The translations under genes were made by a program, and so were the position numbers. A stretch of 64,000 nucleotides of DNA from Bacillus sp. S3 (GTDB taxonomy: Bacteria; Bacillota; Bacilli; Bacillales; Cytobacillaceae), in contig NZ_CP039727.1 in assembly GCF_005154805.1 (NCBI RefSeq), forward strand, positions 2,911,501 through 2,975,500. Direction: 5' to 3'. Shown in pieces: positions 54,666 through 63,577 of this stretch; the first letter of the stretch is position 1; every line of letters begins with the position of its first letter. The notes beneath the pieces were generated by a model. That model worked only from the letters and a program-made list of their open reading frames with translations. It was not told the origin of the DNA and searched no databases.

Positions 54666-55649
54666 ATGGAAAATGTATTTGATTACGAAGATATTCAATT
54701 GGTTCCGGCAAAATGTATCGTAAATAGCCGTTCTGAGTGTGATACATCTGTCACATTAGGCGGGCGTACTTTCAAGTTGCCTGTGGTACCTGCCAATATG
54801 CAAACAATTATCGATGAAAAGCTGTCAATAACCTTAGCTGAAAATGGGTACTTTTATGTCATGCATCGTTTTGAACCAGAGAAGCGGACTGATTTTATTA
54901 AAGATATGAAAACACGAGGTTTGTACGCCTCAATTAGTGTAGGTGTCAAAGAAGAAGAATATCAATTTATCCAACAACTTGCAGAGGAACAGCTTATCCC
55001 GGAATACATTACAATCGATATCGCTCATGGTCATTCCAATGCCGTTATCGAGATGATTAAGCATATTAAGAAACATTTACCGGAAAGCTTTGTGATTGCA
55101 GGTAATGTAGGAACTCCAGAAGCAGTAAGAGAGTTAGAACACGCGGGTGCAGATGCTACCAAAGTAGGAATTGGACCAGGAAAGGTTTGTATTACAAAGA
55201 TTAAGACTGGATTTGGAACTGGTGGATGGCAATTGGCGGCATTGCGTTGGTGTGCGAAGGCAGCTAGTAAGCCGGTTATTGCCGATGGTGGTATTCGTAC
55301 ACATGGTGATATCGCCAAATCCGTCAGATTCGGGGCAAGAATGGTCATGATCGGTTCCCTATTTGCCGGCCATGAAGAATCTCCGGGCGAAACCGTTGAA
55401 AGAGATGGCAAGCTTTATAAAGAATATTTTGGTTCCGCATCGGAATTCCAAAAAGGCGAAAAGAAAAACGTTGAAGGTAAGAAAATGTATGTCGAGTATC
55501 GGGGATCTTTAAAAGATACATTAATCGAAATGGAACAAGATCTTCAATCATCGATTTCCTATTCAGGAGGAAACAAGTTAGAAGCCATCCGTAATGTAGA
55601 TTATGTTGTTGTAAAGAATTCAATCTTCAATGGTGATAAGATCTATTAA
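54666..55649 (+). CDS. guaC: GMP reductase GuaC
   Basis: A 327-residue enzyme that deaminates GMP to IMP using NADPH. The N-terminus [24 protein letters not shown] and the [11 protein letters not shown] segment are specific to GuaC. The catalytic Cys is in [21 protein letters not shown], and [10 protein letters not shown] and [20 protein letters not shown] form the nucleotide site shared with IMP dehydrogenase. The CBS domains of GuaB are absent, as expected. ATG at 54666 follows AGGGGTGCAACTC. Monocistronic; no purine riboswitch was seen upstream. Confidence 0.95.
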   Translation: MENVFDYEDIQLVPAKCIVNSRSECDTSVTLGGRTFKLPVVPANMQTIIDEKLSITLAENGYFYVMHRFEPEKRTDFIKDMKTRGLYASISVGVKEEEYQFIQQLAEEQLIPEYITIDIAHGHSNAVIEMIKHIKKHLPESFVIAGNVGTPEAVRELEHAGADATKVGIGPGKVCITKIKTGFGTGGWQLAALRWCAKAASKPVIADGGIRTHGDIAKSVRFGARMVMIGSLFAGHEESPGETVERDGKLYKEYFGSASEFQKGEKKNVEGKKMYVEYRGSLKDTLIEMEQDLQSSISYSGGNKLEAIRNVDYVVVKNSIFNGDKIY

Positions 55650-55669
55650 TCCAACCATTGAATGTAGAA

Positions 55670-55707
55670 CAAACAAAGCAATCGGAAATCCGATTGCTTT
55701 GTTCATG
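55670..55707 (+). terminator. Terminator after guaC
   Basis: A perfect 15-bp stem (55672-55686 and 55689-55703), AACAAAGCAATCGGA/TCCGATTGCTTTGTT. There is no long T-run, but symmetry would let it act on either strand. Confidence 0.75.
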
Positions 55708-55751
55708 ACCATAAACACTTTTTTGCTTTGGGTTCCCCTGAATAGTACTAA

Positions 55752-56066
55752 TTAAAGACTATTCAAGAATTCCCTGACTTGGTCCTGTGTTTTAGCGTTG
55801 GCACTATGTAAATGAGCTAATTTTTCACCATTTTTGAATACTAATAATGAAGGAATCCCCATTACATTTTGCTCCTCAGAGATTTCTGGAAATTCATCGC
55901 GGTCAATTTTGATCCATTGTTTGTCATGATTCTCTTCGATCACTTCATCAATGAACATCGCCAACCGTTTGCAATCCGGACACCATGTTGTGGTAAAAAT
56001 ACCCACAGTTAGTTCATCTTTTTTGATTTGCTCACGGTATTCTTGCTCAGTTTTTACTTCTTTCAT
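55752..56066 (-). CDS. Thioredoxin-like protein with a WCPDC active site
   Basis: A 104-residue single-domain thioredoxin-fold protein. The redox site is TTTWCPDCKRL rather than the WCGPC of housekeeping thioredoxin, and the cis-Pro is in MGIPSLLVF. It probably acts as a cytosolic thiol-disulfide exchange protein with a more specialised partner set; the partner is not evident. GGGGAGACAGAAC precedes the start. Monocistronic. Confidence 0.9.
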   Translation of the reverse strand: MKEVKTEQEYREQIKKDELTVGIFTTTWCPDCKRLAMFIDEVIEENHDKQWIKIDRDEFPEISEEQNVMGIPSLLVFKNGEKLAHLHSANAKTQDQVREFLNSL

Positions 56067-56226
56067 GTTCTGTCTCCCCTAATTCATTGTTAGTATGATA
56101 CTAGTATTAGATTAAAATTATTTTTGTTAGAAATCAAGGAAATAAGCTCTTACTTTTCTTTTAGTCAGAACGATTAATAATAATATCCACTTCGTAAACC
56201 TTTTCAACCGCTTTTTAAAAATAACT

Positions 56227-56268
56227 TTGACAAATTTGTGAACAAAGTTTTGACAATTTTGTGAACAA
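56227..56268 (+). repeat. Two direct 19-bp repeats upstream of a small membrane protein gene
   Basis: TTGACAAATTTGTGAACAA (56227-56245) and TTGACAATTTTGTGAACAA (56250-56268) are 18/19 identical with a 23-base period. Each contains TTTGTGAACAA, which is itself nearly palindromic (TTTGT..ACAAA), and each starts with a perfect -35 hexamer. The spacing places both on nearly the same DNA face, as expected for tandem regulator sites. Confidence 0.7.
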
Positions 56269-56309
56269 CATGAATAATAGTAGTATAAGGGGATTTGGAG
56301 GAGATCGTT

Positions 56310-56576
56310 ATGTTGAATTCACGTATGAAAATTTTAAACGCAACAAAATGGGCTGGCGGTATTACATTAATGACAGGTATAATGATCTTTTTATACGGTG
56401 TTGTAAGCGGATTCATTCCAGTTATCGGTATTGGTGTCGGGACCATTGTTGGAGCGGTTATGTTCTTTCTTATGGGTATGTTTTTTATTGCGACTGAGGA
56501 GATGGTTGAAAATACGGATAAGGGAATTGAAATTACGCCGATTAGAAATAAGAATGGAATGTATTTAGTTAAATGA
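56310..56576 (+). CDS. Small two-helix membrane protein
   Basis: An 88-residue protein with two hydrophobic segments (about residues 15-33 and 38-60) joined by a glycine-rich turn (IGIGVGTIVG), and a polar C-terminal tail ending NKNGMYLVK. Strong GGAGGAGATCGTT site. Family not recognised. It is preceded by tandem repeats and followed by a strong terminator, so it is a separately regulated single gene. Confidence 0.72.
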   Translation: MLNSRMKILNATKWAGGITLMTGIMIFLYGVVSGFIPVIGIGVGTIVGAVMFFLMGMFFIATEEMVENTDKGIEITPIRNKNGMYLVK

Positions 56577-56595
56577 TAATTTTAATACTTATATA

Positions 56596-56639
56596 AAATG
56601 AAGAAAGAGAGCATCAGCGCTCTCTTTCTTCGTTTTTTT
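56596..56639 (+). terminator. Terminator between the small membrane protein gene and qoxD
   Basis: A perfect 13-bp stem GAAGAAAGAGAGC/GCTCTCTTTCTTC (56600-56612, 56619-56631), then GTTTTTTT on the plus strand. It may also end the qox transcript coming from the other side. Confidence 0.85.
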
Positions 56640-56919
56640 ACATATCCCAAAGGAAAAGGAGTAATGTACCAAACACGGTAATTAAGGCAATGGCAATCAT
56701 AAAACCTACTTTACCGTAAATCACCCATTTATCTTCCGTTTCACCTGCATGCATAAACACAACAAGCTGAAGAAGTGCTTGCACAAAAGCAGTAACAATC
56801 AGAACAATCATTCCTTGTGCAAATGACAAGTGAAGGAAATATACTGCAAGGGCAGCTGCTGTTAAAACTAAGGAAAAAACAAAACCCATTATTTGTTTAC
56901 GCGGAAATAATTCGCTCAT
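56638..56919 (-). CDS. qoxD: Quinol oxidase subunit IV QoxD
   Basis: A 93-residue, three-helix subunit of the aa3-type menaquinol oxidase. It begins MSELFPRKQIMGFVFSLVLT and ends LLLFLWDM, with the HAGETEDKWVIYGK loop typical of COX4_pro. It is the last gene of the qoxABCD operon, starting one base after qoxC. Confidence 0.92.
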   Translation of the reverse strand: MSELFPRKQIMGFVFSLVLTAAALAVYFLHLSFAQGMIVLIVTAFVQALLQLVVFMHAGETEDKWVIYGKVGFMIAIALITVFGTLLLFLWDM

Positions 56920-56920
56920 C

Positions 56921-57517
56921 TTACATCATTCCTTTCAAATAGATGAAGCTGAAAATAAAGATCCAGACGACATCTAAGAAGTGCCAATATAATGAGAAGA
57001 TAAAGGATTTATTCGCTGTTTCCGGAGTTAAGCCTCGTTTCTTCAACTGAATTAGGATGGCTGTTCCCCAGAATAATCCAAAGGTAACGTGCAGCCCATG
57101 TGTTCCTAATGTTGTTAGGAGCATGGCTGTAAAGGCACTAACTTGTAACCCAGCTCCGATATGGGCATAATGCATAAACTCGTAAATTTCAACACTTAAG
57201 AAACCTAAACCTAATAACAATGTAACTGCAAAAAAGGTCATCATTGCTTTTTTGTTCCCGATGCGCATGGCATGAACACCAAGTCCAATCGTGAAACTGC
57301 TTGTTAATAATACAAGAGTTTCAATTAAGACAGGCGTAATTTCAAAAATTTCAGCGCCGCTTGGCCCGCTTCCGGTTCTATGCTCTAACGTAAAGTAAGA
57401 TGTAAACAGTGTTGCAAAAAGCATAATTTCGGCTGCAATAAAAACCCAAAAACCAAAAATTTTCATATTATTTTCTTTTGTACTATATTCTAATGGCAGC
57501 GAGTGATCGATTTTCAT
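56921..57517 (-). CDS. qoxC: Quinol oxidase subunit III QoxC
   Basis: A 198-residue five-helix subunit III of the heme-copper oxidase family, with MLFATLFTSYFTLEHRTGSGP, LLTTLGTHGLHVTFGLFWG and YWHFLDVVWIFIFSFIYL as characteristic segments. It stabilises the proton path of subunit I. The start codon overlaps the end of qoxB, so the two are coupled. Confidence 0.94.
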   Translation of the reverse strand: MKIDHSLPLEYSTKENNMKIFGFWVFIAAEIMLFATLFTSYFTLEHRTGSGPSGAEIFEITPVLIETLVLLTSSFTIGLGVHAMRIGNKKAMMTFFAVTLLLGLGFLSVEIYEFMHYAHIGAGLQVSAFTAMLLTTLGTHGLHVTFGLFWGTAILIQLKKRGLTPETANKSFIFSLYWHFLDVVWIFIFSFIYLKGMM

Positions 57518-59493
57518 TAGTTAACACCTCGCAATTTTGTTTCAGTTTCTTCTATTTCTTTAACAGATATATATCGCCCATGATCTTTTTCAAATGAACG
57601 GTGTGCCATACATGCAAAGATGGCAATCAGTGAAATAATCGCTGGAATCCATAGTGAGAAGATCATCGAGAATCCAAATACAAAGAATATCGCACTCATT
57701 ATAAATGGAACTCCACTGTTATTCGGCATATGGATTTTTTCCAATTTACCAGGGAACAACTCGTGGTCTTTTTTCTTTGCATCCCAAAACGCTTGACTTG
57801 AAGCAACTTGTGGTTCAATGGCAAAGTTATATTCCGGTACCGGAGTATGTGTTGCCCATTCAAGTGACCGGGCATCCCAAGGATCCGCGCCAATATTTCT
57901 TGGCGAATAACGAACACTGTAATAAACGTTGTAGACGATTAGAGCAAAGCTGATTGCCATAACCCCAGCGCCAACGAACGATAGCATATTTAATGGCCCA
58001 TAGCCAGTTGCCTCAGAATAGGTGTACATACGTCGCGCCTGTCCATCTAAGCCTGTAATGTACATTGGGAAGAAAGCTAAGCAAAAGCCAATGGAAAGAA
58101 GCCAGAATGCCCATTTTCCAATTCTTTCATTTAACATAAAGCCAAACATTTTTGGCCAATAATACGTTAGACCGGCAAGCATTGCAAATACAACACCAGG
58201 AATAATCGTATTATGGAAGTGAGCGACTAAGAACATTGTATTATGATACTGGTAGTCAGCTGCTGACATTGCTAACATTACCCCTGTTACCCCGCCAATG
58301 ACAAATAACGGAATAAATCCGAGCGAATATAGCATTGGAACGGTAAAGCGAATTTTCCCTTTCCATAATGTGAATAACCAGTTAAAAATCTTAACTCCTG
58401 TAGGTACAGCAATCATCATAGTTGTTATGGAAAAGAAGCTGTTTGCTACCGCCCCTTGACCCATAGTAAAGAAATGGTGTGCCCAAACCATACAGGAAAG
58501 AGCTGAAATAATAACCATGGAAGCGACCATGGATTTATAGCCATAAAGGTTTCTTCCTGCGAATGTTGAAATAATTTCACTGTATATGCCAAACGCAGGT
58601 AAAATGAGAATATAAACTTCAGGATGTCCCCATACCCAGAACAAGTTGGCCCAGAGCATATCCATACCACCATTTGTGGTTGCGAAGAAATGGGTTCCAA
58701 ATAATCTGTCCATGCTTCCCATTGCAAGTGCCACTGTAATGACAGGGAAAACCGTAACGATAATTAGGTTCGTCACTAAAACAGACCAGGTAAACATCGG
58801 CATCTTCATTAAGGTCATGCCTGGTGCTCTCATTTTCATAATCGTTGTAATCATATTAATACCGGTCATTAGCGATCCAATTCCGGATATTTGAATAGCG
58901 ATCATATAATAGTTCGTTCCAACTGATTTACTGAATTCATTCCCTGCAAGCGGGAAATAAGAAGTCCAGCCTGCATCAGGTGATCCTCCGACAACAAAAG
59001 AGATATTAAATAGCATTGCGCCAAAGAAGAATAACCAAAAGCTTAATGCATTTAATCTAGGAAATGCCACATCCCGTGCTCCAATTTGTAATGGAACAAC
59101 ATAGTTCATAAAGGCAAAGATGAATGGCATTGCCATAAACATGACCATAACAACACCATGTGTTGAGAAAACTTCATTATAATGCTGTGCATCAAGCAGC
59201 TTACTATCTGGGACAGCAAGCTGGGCCCGCATCATAATTGCGTCCACTCCGCCTCTGAATAACATAATCAAAGCAGAGATTAAATACATAATCCCAATTC
59301 GTTTATGGTCAACCGTTGTTAACCATTCCTGCCATAAATAACCCCATTTTTTAAAATAGGTTAAGCCAGCAATAATGGCAATCACTGTAAGACCAATTGC
59401 AACCATTGATGCATAGATCGCAATACTTGGATGTGGTATGGCAAATCGTTCAAAGAACTCCATCCTTTTATAAACTCCTTCCAAGAAATTCAT
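57517..59493 (-). CDS. qoxB: Quinol oxidase subunit I QoxB
   Basis: A 658-residue catalytic subunit that reduces oxygen with menaquinol electrons and pumps protons. It has 14-15 membrane helices with the heme/copper ligands: [16 protein letters not shown] (low-spin heme His), [15 protein letters not shown] (CuB His and cross-linked Tyr), HHFFTMG and VAHFHNTI (heme a3 and CuB His). [17 protein letters not shown] follows as usual. The longer N-terminal extension and the missing CuA in subunit II mark it as quinol rather than cytochrome c oxidase. Second gene of the operon. Confidence 0.96.
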   Translation of the reverse strand: MNFLEGVYKRMEFFERFAIPHPSIAIYASMVAIGLTVIAIIAGLTYFKKWGYLWQEWLTTVDHKRIGIMYLISALIMLFRGGVDAIMMRAQLAVPDSKLLDAQHYNEVFSTHGVVMVMFMAMPFIFAFMNYVVPLQIGARDVAFPRLNALSFWLFFFGAMLFNISFVVGGSPDAGWTSYFPLAGNEFSKSVGTNYYMIAIQISGIGSLMTGINMITTIMKMRAPGMTLMKMPMFTWSVLVTNLIIVTVFPVITVALAMGSMDRLFGTHFFATTNGGMDMLWANLFWVWGHPEVYILILPAFGIYSEIISTFAGRNLYGYKSMVASMVIISALSCMVWAHHFFTMGQGAVANSFFSITTMMIAVPTGVKIFNWLFTLWKGKIRFTVPMLYSLGFIPLFVIGGVTGVMLAMSAADYQYHNTMFLVAHFHNTIIPGVVFAMLAGLTYYWPKMFGFMLNERIGKWAFWLLSIGFCLAFFPMYITGLDGQARRMYTYSEATGYGPLNMLSFVGAGVMAISFALIVYNVYYSVRYSPRNIGADPWDARSLEWATHTPVPEYNFAIEPQVASSQAFWDAKKKDHELFPGKLEKIHMPNNSGVPFIMSAIFFVFGFSMIFSLWIPAIISLIAIFACMAHRSFEKDHGRYISVKEIEETETKLRGVN

Positions 59494-59535
59494 TTTTTTA
59501 ACTATTCATTTACCGTTCAATATTTACTCATAATT

Positions 59536-60435
59536 TTAGTGATCAGACATATCCATTTCCATTGGTGAATGTCCAGCATGATCTTCCTCTTGTTTGTCCG
59601 AACCCATGTGATGTTCATTAGGAGGAGGATTAAAGCCTAAATGCGTACCAGTAAATGTCATTTGTCCGAGATGCCCCGGTTTTAATAACTCGTTAAACTT
59701 GTTCTCCGTTAGAGGGTTTGCGGTCTTCTTCACGTCTTTTACCCATTTATCAAAATCCTCTTCGGACATTGCCGTAACATTGAACATATTTTCAGCGAAT
59801 CCTTTACCGCTGAAGTTTGCGTTTCGGCCCATCATTTCACCGGGTTCATCTGCAGCTAAGTGCAATGTCGTGATCATATCAGACATTGCATATTTTTGTC
59901 CGCCAAGCTGCGGAATCCAGAAACTTGTAATCGGTCCATATGAATATAGCTTAAATTCAATCGGACGGTCTGTTGGAATATATAAATAGTTAACCGTTTC
60001 AATATTTTCCTCCGGGTAACTAAAATGCCATTTCCAGTCAGATGATGAAGCATATATAACTAAAGGTTCCTTATCCTGATATCCAAGTGGTTTAGCTTCA
60101 ACAATATAGTTACTTTGTACAGATACAATCGAAAAGTACGTAACAATAACGATTGGAATTCCGACACAGATCAATTCGACCCATTTATTCCCCTCGATGT
60201 GAGGCGGTTCATAGTCCGGGCTTGCCTTAGAAGCGCGATACTTAATTAACACATAAATCAAAATAGCGAAAACAACAACCACAATAAATGACATGATTCC
60301 AATCGATAACAAGATATCATGGGCTTGCCTTTCCGCTTGAGGCCCTTTAGGGTCAAGAACCATTAATGGCTCACATCCTGTAAGCACTGTGGCAATGGTT
60401 AAAACAAGCATTAATAAAGCCGATTTTAATTTCAT
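59536..60435 (-). CDS. qoxA: Quinol oxidase subunit II QoxA (lipoprotein)
   Basis: A 299-residue subunit with a lipoprotein signal (lipobox VLTGCEP, Cys at 21), two membrane helices (about 40-65 and 85-110) and an external cupredoxin domain from about 125 (YASSSDWKWHFSYPEENI, GPITSFWIPQLGGQKYAMSD). The Cys/His ligands of a CuA site are absent, so it accepts electrons from quinol. The His- and Met-rich tail (NEHHMGSDKQEEDHAGHSPM) may bind metal. First operon gene; AGGGGTACTAGT site; Fnr-type palindrome 55 bases upstream. Confidence 0.95.
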   Translation of the reverse strand: MKLKSALLMLVLTIATVLTGCEPLMVLDPKGPQAERQAHDILLSIGIMSFIVVVVFAILIYVLIKYRASKASPDYEPPHIEGNKWVELICVGIPIVIVTYFSIVSVQSNYIVEAKPLGYQDKEPLVIYASSSDWKWHFSYPEENIETVNYLYIPTDRPIEFKLYSYGPITSFWIPQLGGQKYAMSDMITTLHLAADEPGEMMGRNANFSGKGFAENMFNVTAMSEEDFDKWVKDVKKTANPLTENKFNELLKPGHLGQMTFTGTHLGFNPPPNEHHMGSDKQEEDHAGHSPMEMDMSDH

Positions 60436-60489
60436 ACTAGTACCCCTTTCTCTTATTTAAGACATTTCCATGTTTAAATTTTTTGTGTG

Positions 60490-60505
60490 TGTGATTTAAA
60501 TCACA
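60490..60505 (-). promoter_or_regulatory. Fnr-type palindrome upstream of qoxA
   Basis: TGTGA-TTTAAA-TCACA is a perfect match to the Bacillus Fnr consensus TGTGA-N6-TCACA, 55 bases before the qoxA start. Its place near the likely transcription start suggests repression of the aerobic oxidase when oxygen is low. Confidence 0.7.
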
Positions 60506-60784
60506 TCTTAAAGCTATCTTAATAGCAATTAGTTTGAAAGGACACCCATTTTGAAGATATGTCACTAAATGTTCAAAAACAATTCAACAATTCGAAACGG
60601 GGATGCAATTCATTGGAATTTTGTTTGAAAATCGATTATTATATAGCTTTTGTGAATTATTTCACGTAAATATCAGCAAACAAAAGTGGGCTATTTAGCT
60701 ATAAAAATAAAGAGGATATTCTTTTTCATAAATATTTGTTATAATAAGGTGTCTTTAACATTATTGAGGGGGAACTATATTTCA

Positions 60785-61231
60785 ATGTCAGTCGAAGTAG
60801 GCAGTAAAGTACAAGGTAAAGTAACAGGTATCACTAATTTTGGAGCATTCGTAGAATTACCAGGCGGCTCAACAGGTCTCGTGCATATTAGTGAGGTTGC
60901 GGACAGCTATGTAAAGGATGTGAATGATCATCTCAAAATAGGTGACGTAGTCGAAGTAAAAGTAATTAGTGAGAAGGACGGAAAAACTGCCTTATCCATT
61001 AAAAAAGCAATTGATAAACCTGAGGGACAAACCTCTTCCTATTCACGTCCACCACGTCAAGGAAGAACAGACAACCGTTCGAAAGACTTTCGTTCAAAAG
61101 GCAATTTCAAACCGAAGGAAAGTTTTGAAGATAAAATGTCTAAATTTTTGAAGTCAAGTGAAGAGAATTTATCTAGCCTTAAACGTAACACGGAATCAAA
61201 ACGGGGCGGCCGAGGCGGAAGACGCGCATAA
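60785..61231 (+). CDS. yabR: S1-domain RNA-binding protein, YabR-like
   Basis: A 148-residue protein with one N-terminal S1 domain (about 1-72: GSKVQGKVTGITNFGAFVELPGG, shown in part, TGLVHISEVADSYVKDV, ALSIKKA), a basic Arg/Gly/Ser linker and a C-terminal tail FEDKMSKFLKSSEENLSSLKRN followed by an RGGRGGRR end. This layout is that of Bacillus YabR, which normally lies in the divIC-spoIIE region. Here it stands alone, so it is a relocated or second copy. ATG at 60785 is preceded by GAGGGGG at a long spacing. Confidence 0.87.
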   Translation: MSVEVGSKVQGKVTGITNFGAFVELPGGSTGLVHISEVADSYVKDVNDHLKIGDVVEVKVISEKDGKTALSIKKAIDKPEGQTSSYSRPPRQGRTDNRSKDFRSKGNFKPKESFEDKMSKFLKSSEENLSSLKRNTESKRGGRGGRRA

Positions 61232-61258
61232 CTGCTGCGTTTTTCATAGATCACATAG

Positions 61259-61296
61259 ATAAAGGCAAGCCAGTACAAACCGGCTTGCCTTTTCCG
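61259..61296 (+). terminator. Terminator after the YabR-like gene
   Basis: AAAGGCAAGCCAGT pairs with ACCGGCTTGCCTTTT (one bulge), followed by TTTCC. Confidence 0.8.
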
Positions 61297-61327
61297 TTAA
61301 GATCAAATGAGAAAGGACTTATGAACG

Positions 61328-62155
61328 ATGAAATGTTTATCAATCGATTTAGACGGAACATTATTAAACTCTGACCATGAAATCTCGGAAGAAAATCTAA
61401 AAGCTTTAAACGATCTGCAGGAACAAGGACATTGTCTTATTTTGAACACTGGCCGCGCCTATGCAGATGTGATTAATTTAAAAGCCATCCAAAATATGGA
61501 GATTCCAATTTTTTGTGTTAATGGTTCTGTTCTATACTCCCATACAAGAGAGCTGATGTTTGAAGCGACATTATCGCCTGAAACATATCTTGAATTATTC
61601 TCCATTTTAAGGGAATTTGGTGTAGGAATCCTCGTCTACACCAATCATGGCGGCTTTCCGTCAACATTGCCGCCATTACATGGTAAAACAAGGCAGGAGC
61701 TTGATACACTTTTTAATGAATTTAATTATGCTGAAATTCTTGAAATAGACAATCTAAAAATCTATAAACTTATTGCACTAGTCCATCATGATCAACTCGA
61801 AAAAATCACAGCGGTAAAAGCACAAATAGCCGGCAAATTTTCAATTTCAGTAGCGTCCTCCTTCCCTAATAATGTCGAAATCACCTCTAACGAAGCCCAT
61901 AAAGGAAAGGCTTTATTACGCTATCAAGCAATGACGGGCCATATATTTGATGAAATTATTGCTTTTGGAGATGGCGGGAATGACCTTGCCCAATTTGAAG
62001 TGGCGACGACTTCCGTTGCGATGGGAAATGCCCCAACTCATGTTCAGCAAAAAGCAGATATCATCACGAAGAGTAATGATGAAGATGGCTTTGCCTATGC
62101 TGTTCGACAGCTTCTCCCATTACTAAAAAACGAAGAAAAAGTCCCAGCAAATTAA
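61328..62155 (+). CDS. HAD-superfamily Cof-type phosphatase
   Basis: A 275-residue HAD-IIB hydrolase. Motif I is IDLDGTLLNSD (nucleophile and acid/base Asp), motif II is LILNTGRAY, motif III Lys lies in NEAHKGKALLRY and motif IV is IAFGDGGNDLAQFE. The large C2B cap fills residues about 85-185. Cof-type enzymes dephosphorylate sugar phosphates, nucleotides or flavin precursors; substrate cannot be predicted. AGAAAGGACTT site. Monocistronic. Confidence 0.92.
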   Translation: MKCLSIDLDGTLLNSDHEISEENLKALNDLQEQGHCLILNTGRAYADVINLKAIQNMEIPIFCVNGSVLYSHTRELMFEATLSPETYLELFSILREFGVGILVYTNHGGFPSTLPPLHGKTRQELDTLFNEFNYAEILEIDNLKIYKLIALVHHDQLEKITAVKAQIAGKFSISVASSFPNNVEITSNEAHKGKALLRYQAMTGHIFDEIIAFGDGGNDLAQFEVATTSVAMGNAPTHVQQKADIITKSNDEDGFAYAVRQLLPLLKNEEKVPAN

Positions 62156-62156
62156 T

Positions 62157-62197
62157 AAGAACGAGCCATTTTTTATGGCTCGTTCCCTTTTTTTGAA
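62157..62197 (+). terminator. Terminator after the HAD phosphatase gene
   Basis: A perfect 11-bp stem GAACGAGCCAT/ATGGCTCGTTC (62159-62169, 62175-62185), followed by CCTTTTTTT. Confidence 0.88.
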
Positions 62198-62218
62198 AAC
62201 CATCTTTCCTCTTATCTT

Positions 62219-62389
62219 TTAATATTTTGTTAACAGCTTCATAATCTCTTTTTTTCGATCCTTATCTTTTATTCTCGTTAAATCCAGGGCAAATTCAAAG
62301 CCTTTATGTTTCGACCTTAGTACTTCTTTTATCGCCTTTTTGATACTTGCCTCATCGTCCGTAACGGCGATTACCCTTCGCAGCATCAT
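62219..62389 (-). CDS. Small basic hypothetical protein, 56 residues
   Basis: Begins MMLRRVIAVTDDEASIKKAI and ends IMKLLTKY. It has a charged helical character with many Lys/Arg and no membrane segment. An ideal GAGGAGGGG site lies just upstream, which is the strongest support. It is between the HAD phosphatase and the decayed cid locus. Family not recognised. Confidence 0.72.
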   Translation of the reverse strand: MMLRRVIAVTDDEASIKKAIKEVLRSKHKGFEFALDLTRIKDKDRKKEIMKLLTKY

Positions 62390-62610
62390 TTCCCCTCCTC
62401 AATTGAGTTGGTTAACTTGGAAAAATGGACATTCCTTTTCATTATATTTGGCAATTTTTAAAAAATGGAAAATAATCAGTCAATTAATTATACCTAAATA
62501 CCTATCATGTGACTATTATAATGGAATCCTTTCTATTTTTTTAAAAGAAAAAGGCTCCAATAAGCACTATAATTACCATTTCTACAATAGGTGATGTATG
62601 TTCAAATTCA

Positions 62611-62847
62611 TTAGAGAGGGAATATTGGTACGGCAAAAGCAACTGTAGCTGGGCCGAGTAAATGTGTCAGCCATTTGACATCTTTAATATATTGGTTTGC
62701 AGAAACATTTGTTACTGAAATTAGTACAATTAATAGGATAGGTGCTAAGAGTAAGGGATGAAAAAGTGGAATACTCCATTTTCCATTCACCATTTTGGAA
62801 AAACGGTAAATCAGATACGTTGCAAAAGTAAACAGGATCATCGTCAA
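62611..62847 (-). pseudogene. cidB: cidB/lrgB fragment (N-terminal part only)
   Basis: The 78-residue reading matches the start of CidB/LrgB-type murein-hydrolase exporter partners: early membrane helices, PLFHPLLLAPILLIVLIS, then WLTHLLGPATVAFAVPIFPL. Full members run about 230 residues; here the frame stops where the third to fourth helix should follow, and the remaining sequence down to 62400 has no trace of the rest. Its ATG overlaps the stop of the cidA fragment as in normal cidAB operons. It is almost certainly non-functional. Confidence 0.8.
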
Positions 62848-63107
62848 TGCTGCTCACTCCTTTTCCTGCCCGTCATTTTTTCCGCAACTAAGGCTGTCAA
62901 TCCCATAACTATGATTGTACTTATTGCAATTAATCCAACAATCTCCGCTCCCTGCAGGCTCAAAATATCATGATAGTTCACAATCCCGACCGCGGAAGGT
63001 ATAAAGAAAAGCAGCAATTCTGCCAATAGCCAATTTGCACCCTTCTCTACCCATTCCAACTTGATGACTTTAAAGAAAAGAGCTATTAAAAGAAGAACCG
63101 CCGTACT
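62844..63107 (-). pseudogene. cidA: cidA/lrgA fragment (C-terminal part only)
   Basis: The reading starts without a start codon as VLLLIALFFKVIKLEWVEKG and continues NWLLAELLLFFIPSAVGIVNYHDIL, the second half of a CidA/LrgA holin-like protein. The first 45-50 residues are missing. Its frame joins directly to the LysR gene fragment upstream near 63107-63115. A TTG at 63059 could start a 71-residue remnant, but two of the four helices would be lost. Confidence 0.82.
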
Positions 63108-63498
63108 CTGTAATATTCAATTCAATATTAGGATAGGCACGATGAAACTTAGCCATAACCCTCGGAAAAAATAAACTGCCGATAAAAGGTGGAAGCCCGA
63201 TATTAATTTGACCCCTTGCTAAGTTCGTCAAATCATTTAAAGACGTTCTCATTTCTTCAATCAGGACGTTCATTTTCTGCGCATATTCCATTACAACCTT
63301 CCATGCATCGGTCAAATCACTTGTCTTATTGGAGCGAATGATCAGGGTCATGCCAAGCTCTTCTTCCAATGCCATGATGGACTTACTTAATGCTGGCTGT
63401 GAAATATGCATATTTTCAGCCGCTTTTGTTATACTTTTATGTTTGGCCACCTCAATGAAAAATTGTAGTTGTCTTAATTCCAAATTCAAGCACCTCAA
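63070..63498 (-). pseudogene. Truncated LysR regulator (cidR-like), fused by deletion to cidA
   Basis: The first 133 residues are a normal LTTR N-terminus: LELRQLQFFIEVAKHKSITKAAENMHISQPALSKSIMALEEELG (pieces), linker helix and the first strand of the effector domain, LARGQINIGLPPFIGSLFFP and NIELNITEYGG. The frame then enters nine unrelated residues and stops inside cidA sequence. About 160 residues of the effector domain are missing. Such regulators normally activate cidAB next to them. The product might still bind DNA but cannot sense a ligand. Confidence 0.85.
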
Positions 63499-63544
63499 GC
63501 CTCTAGTTTACATAACATTTTTACGGTAAATAAGTTAAATTTAA

Positions 63545-63577
63545 GAAAAAAACACCTCCACAACTGTGGAGATGTTA
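63545..63577 (-). terminator. Terminator after brnQ
   Basis: AACACCTCCACA pairs with TGTGGAGATGTT (one G-U pair), followed on the minus strand by TTTTTTTCTT. The first arm overlaps the brnQ stop codon. Confidence 0.85.
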
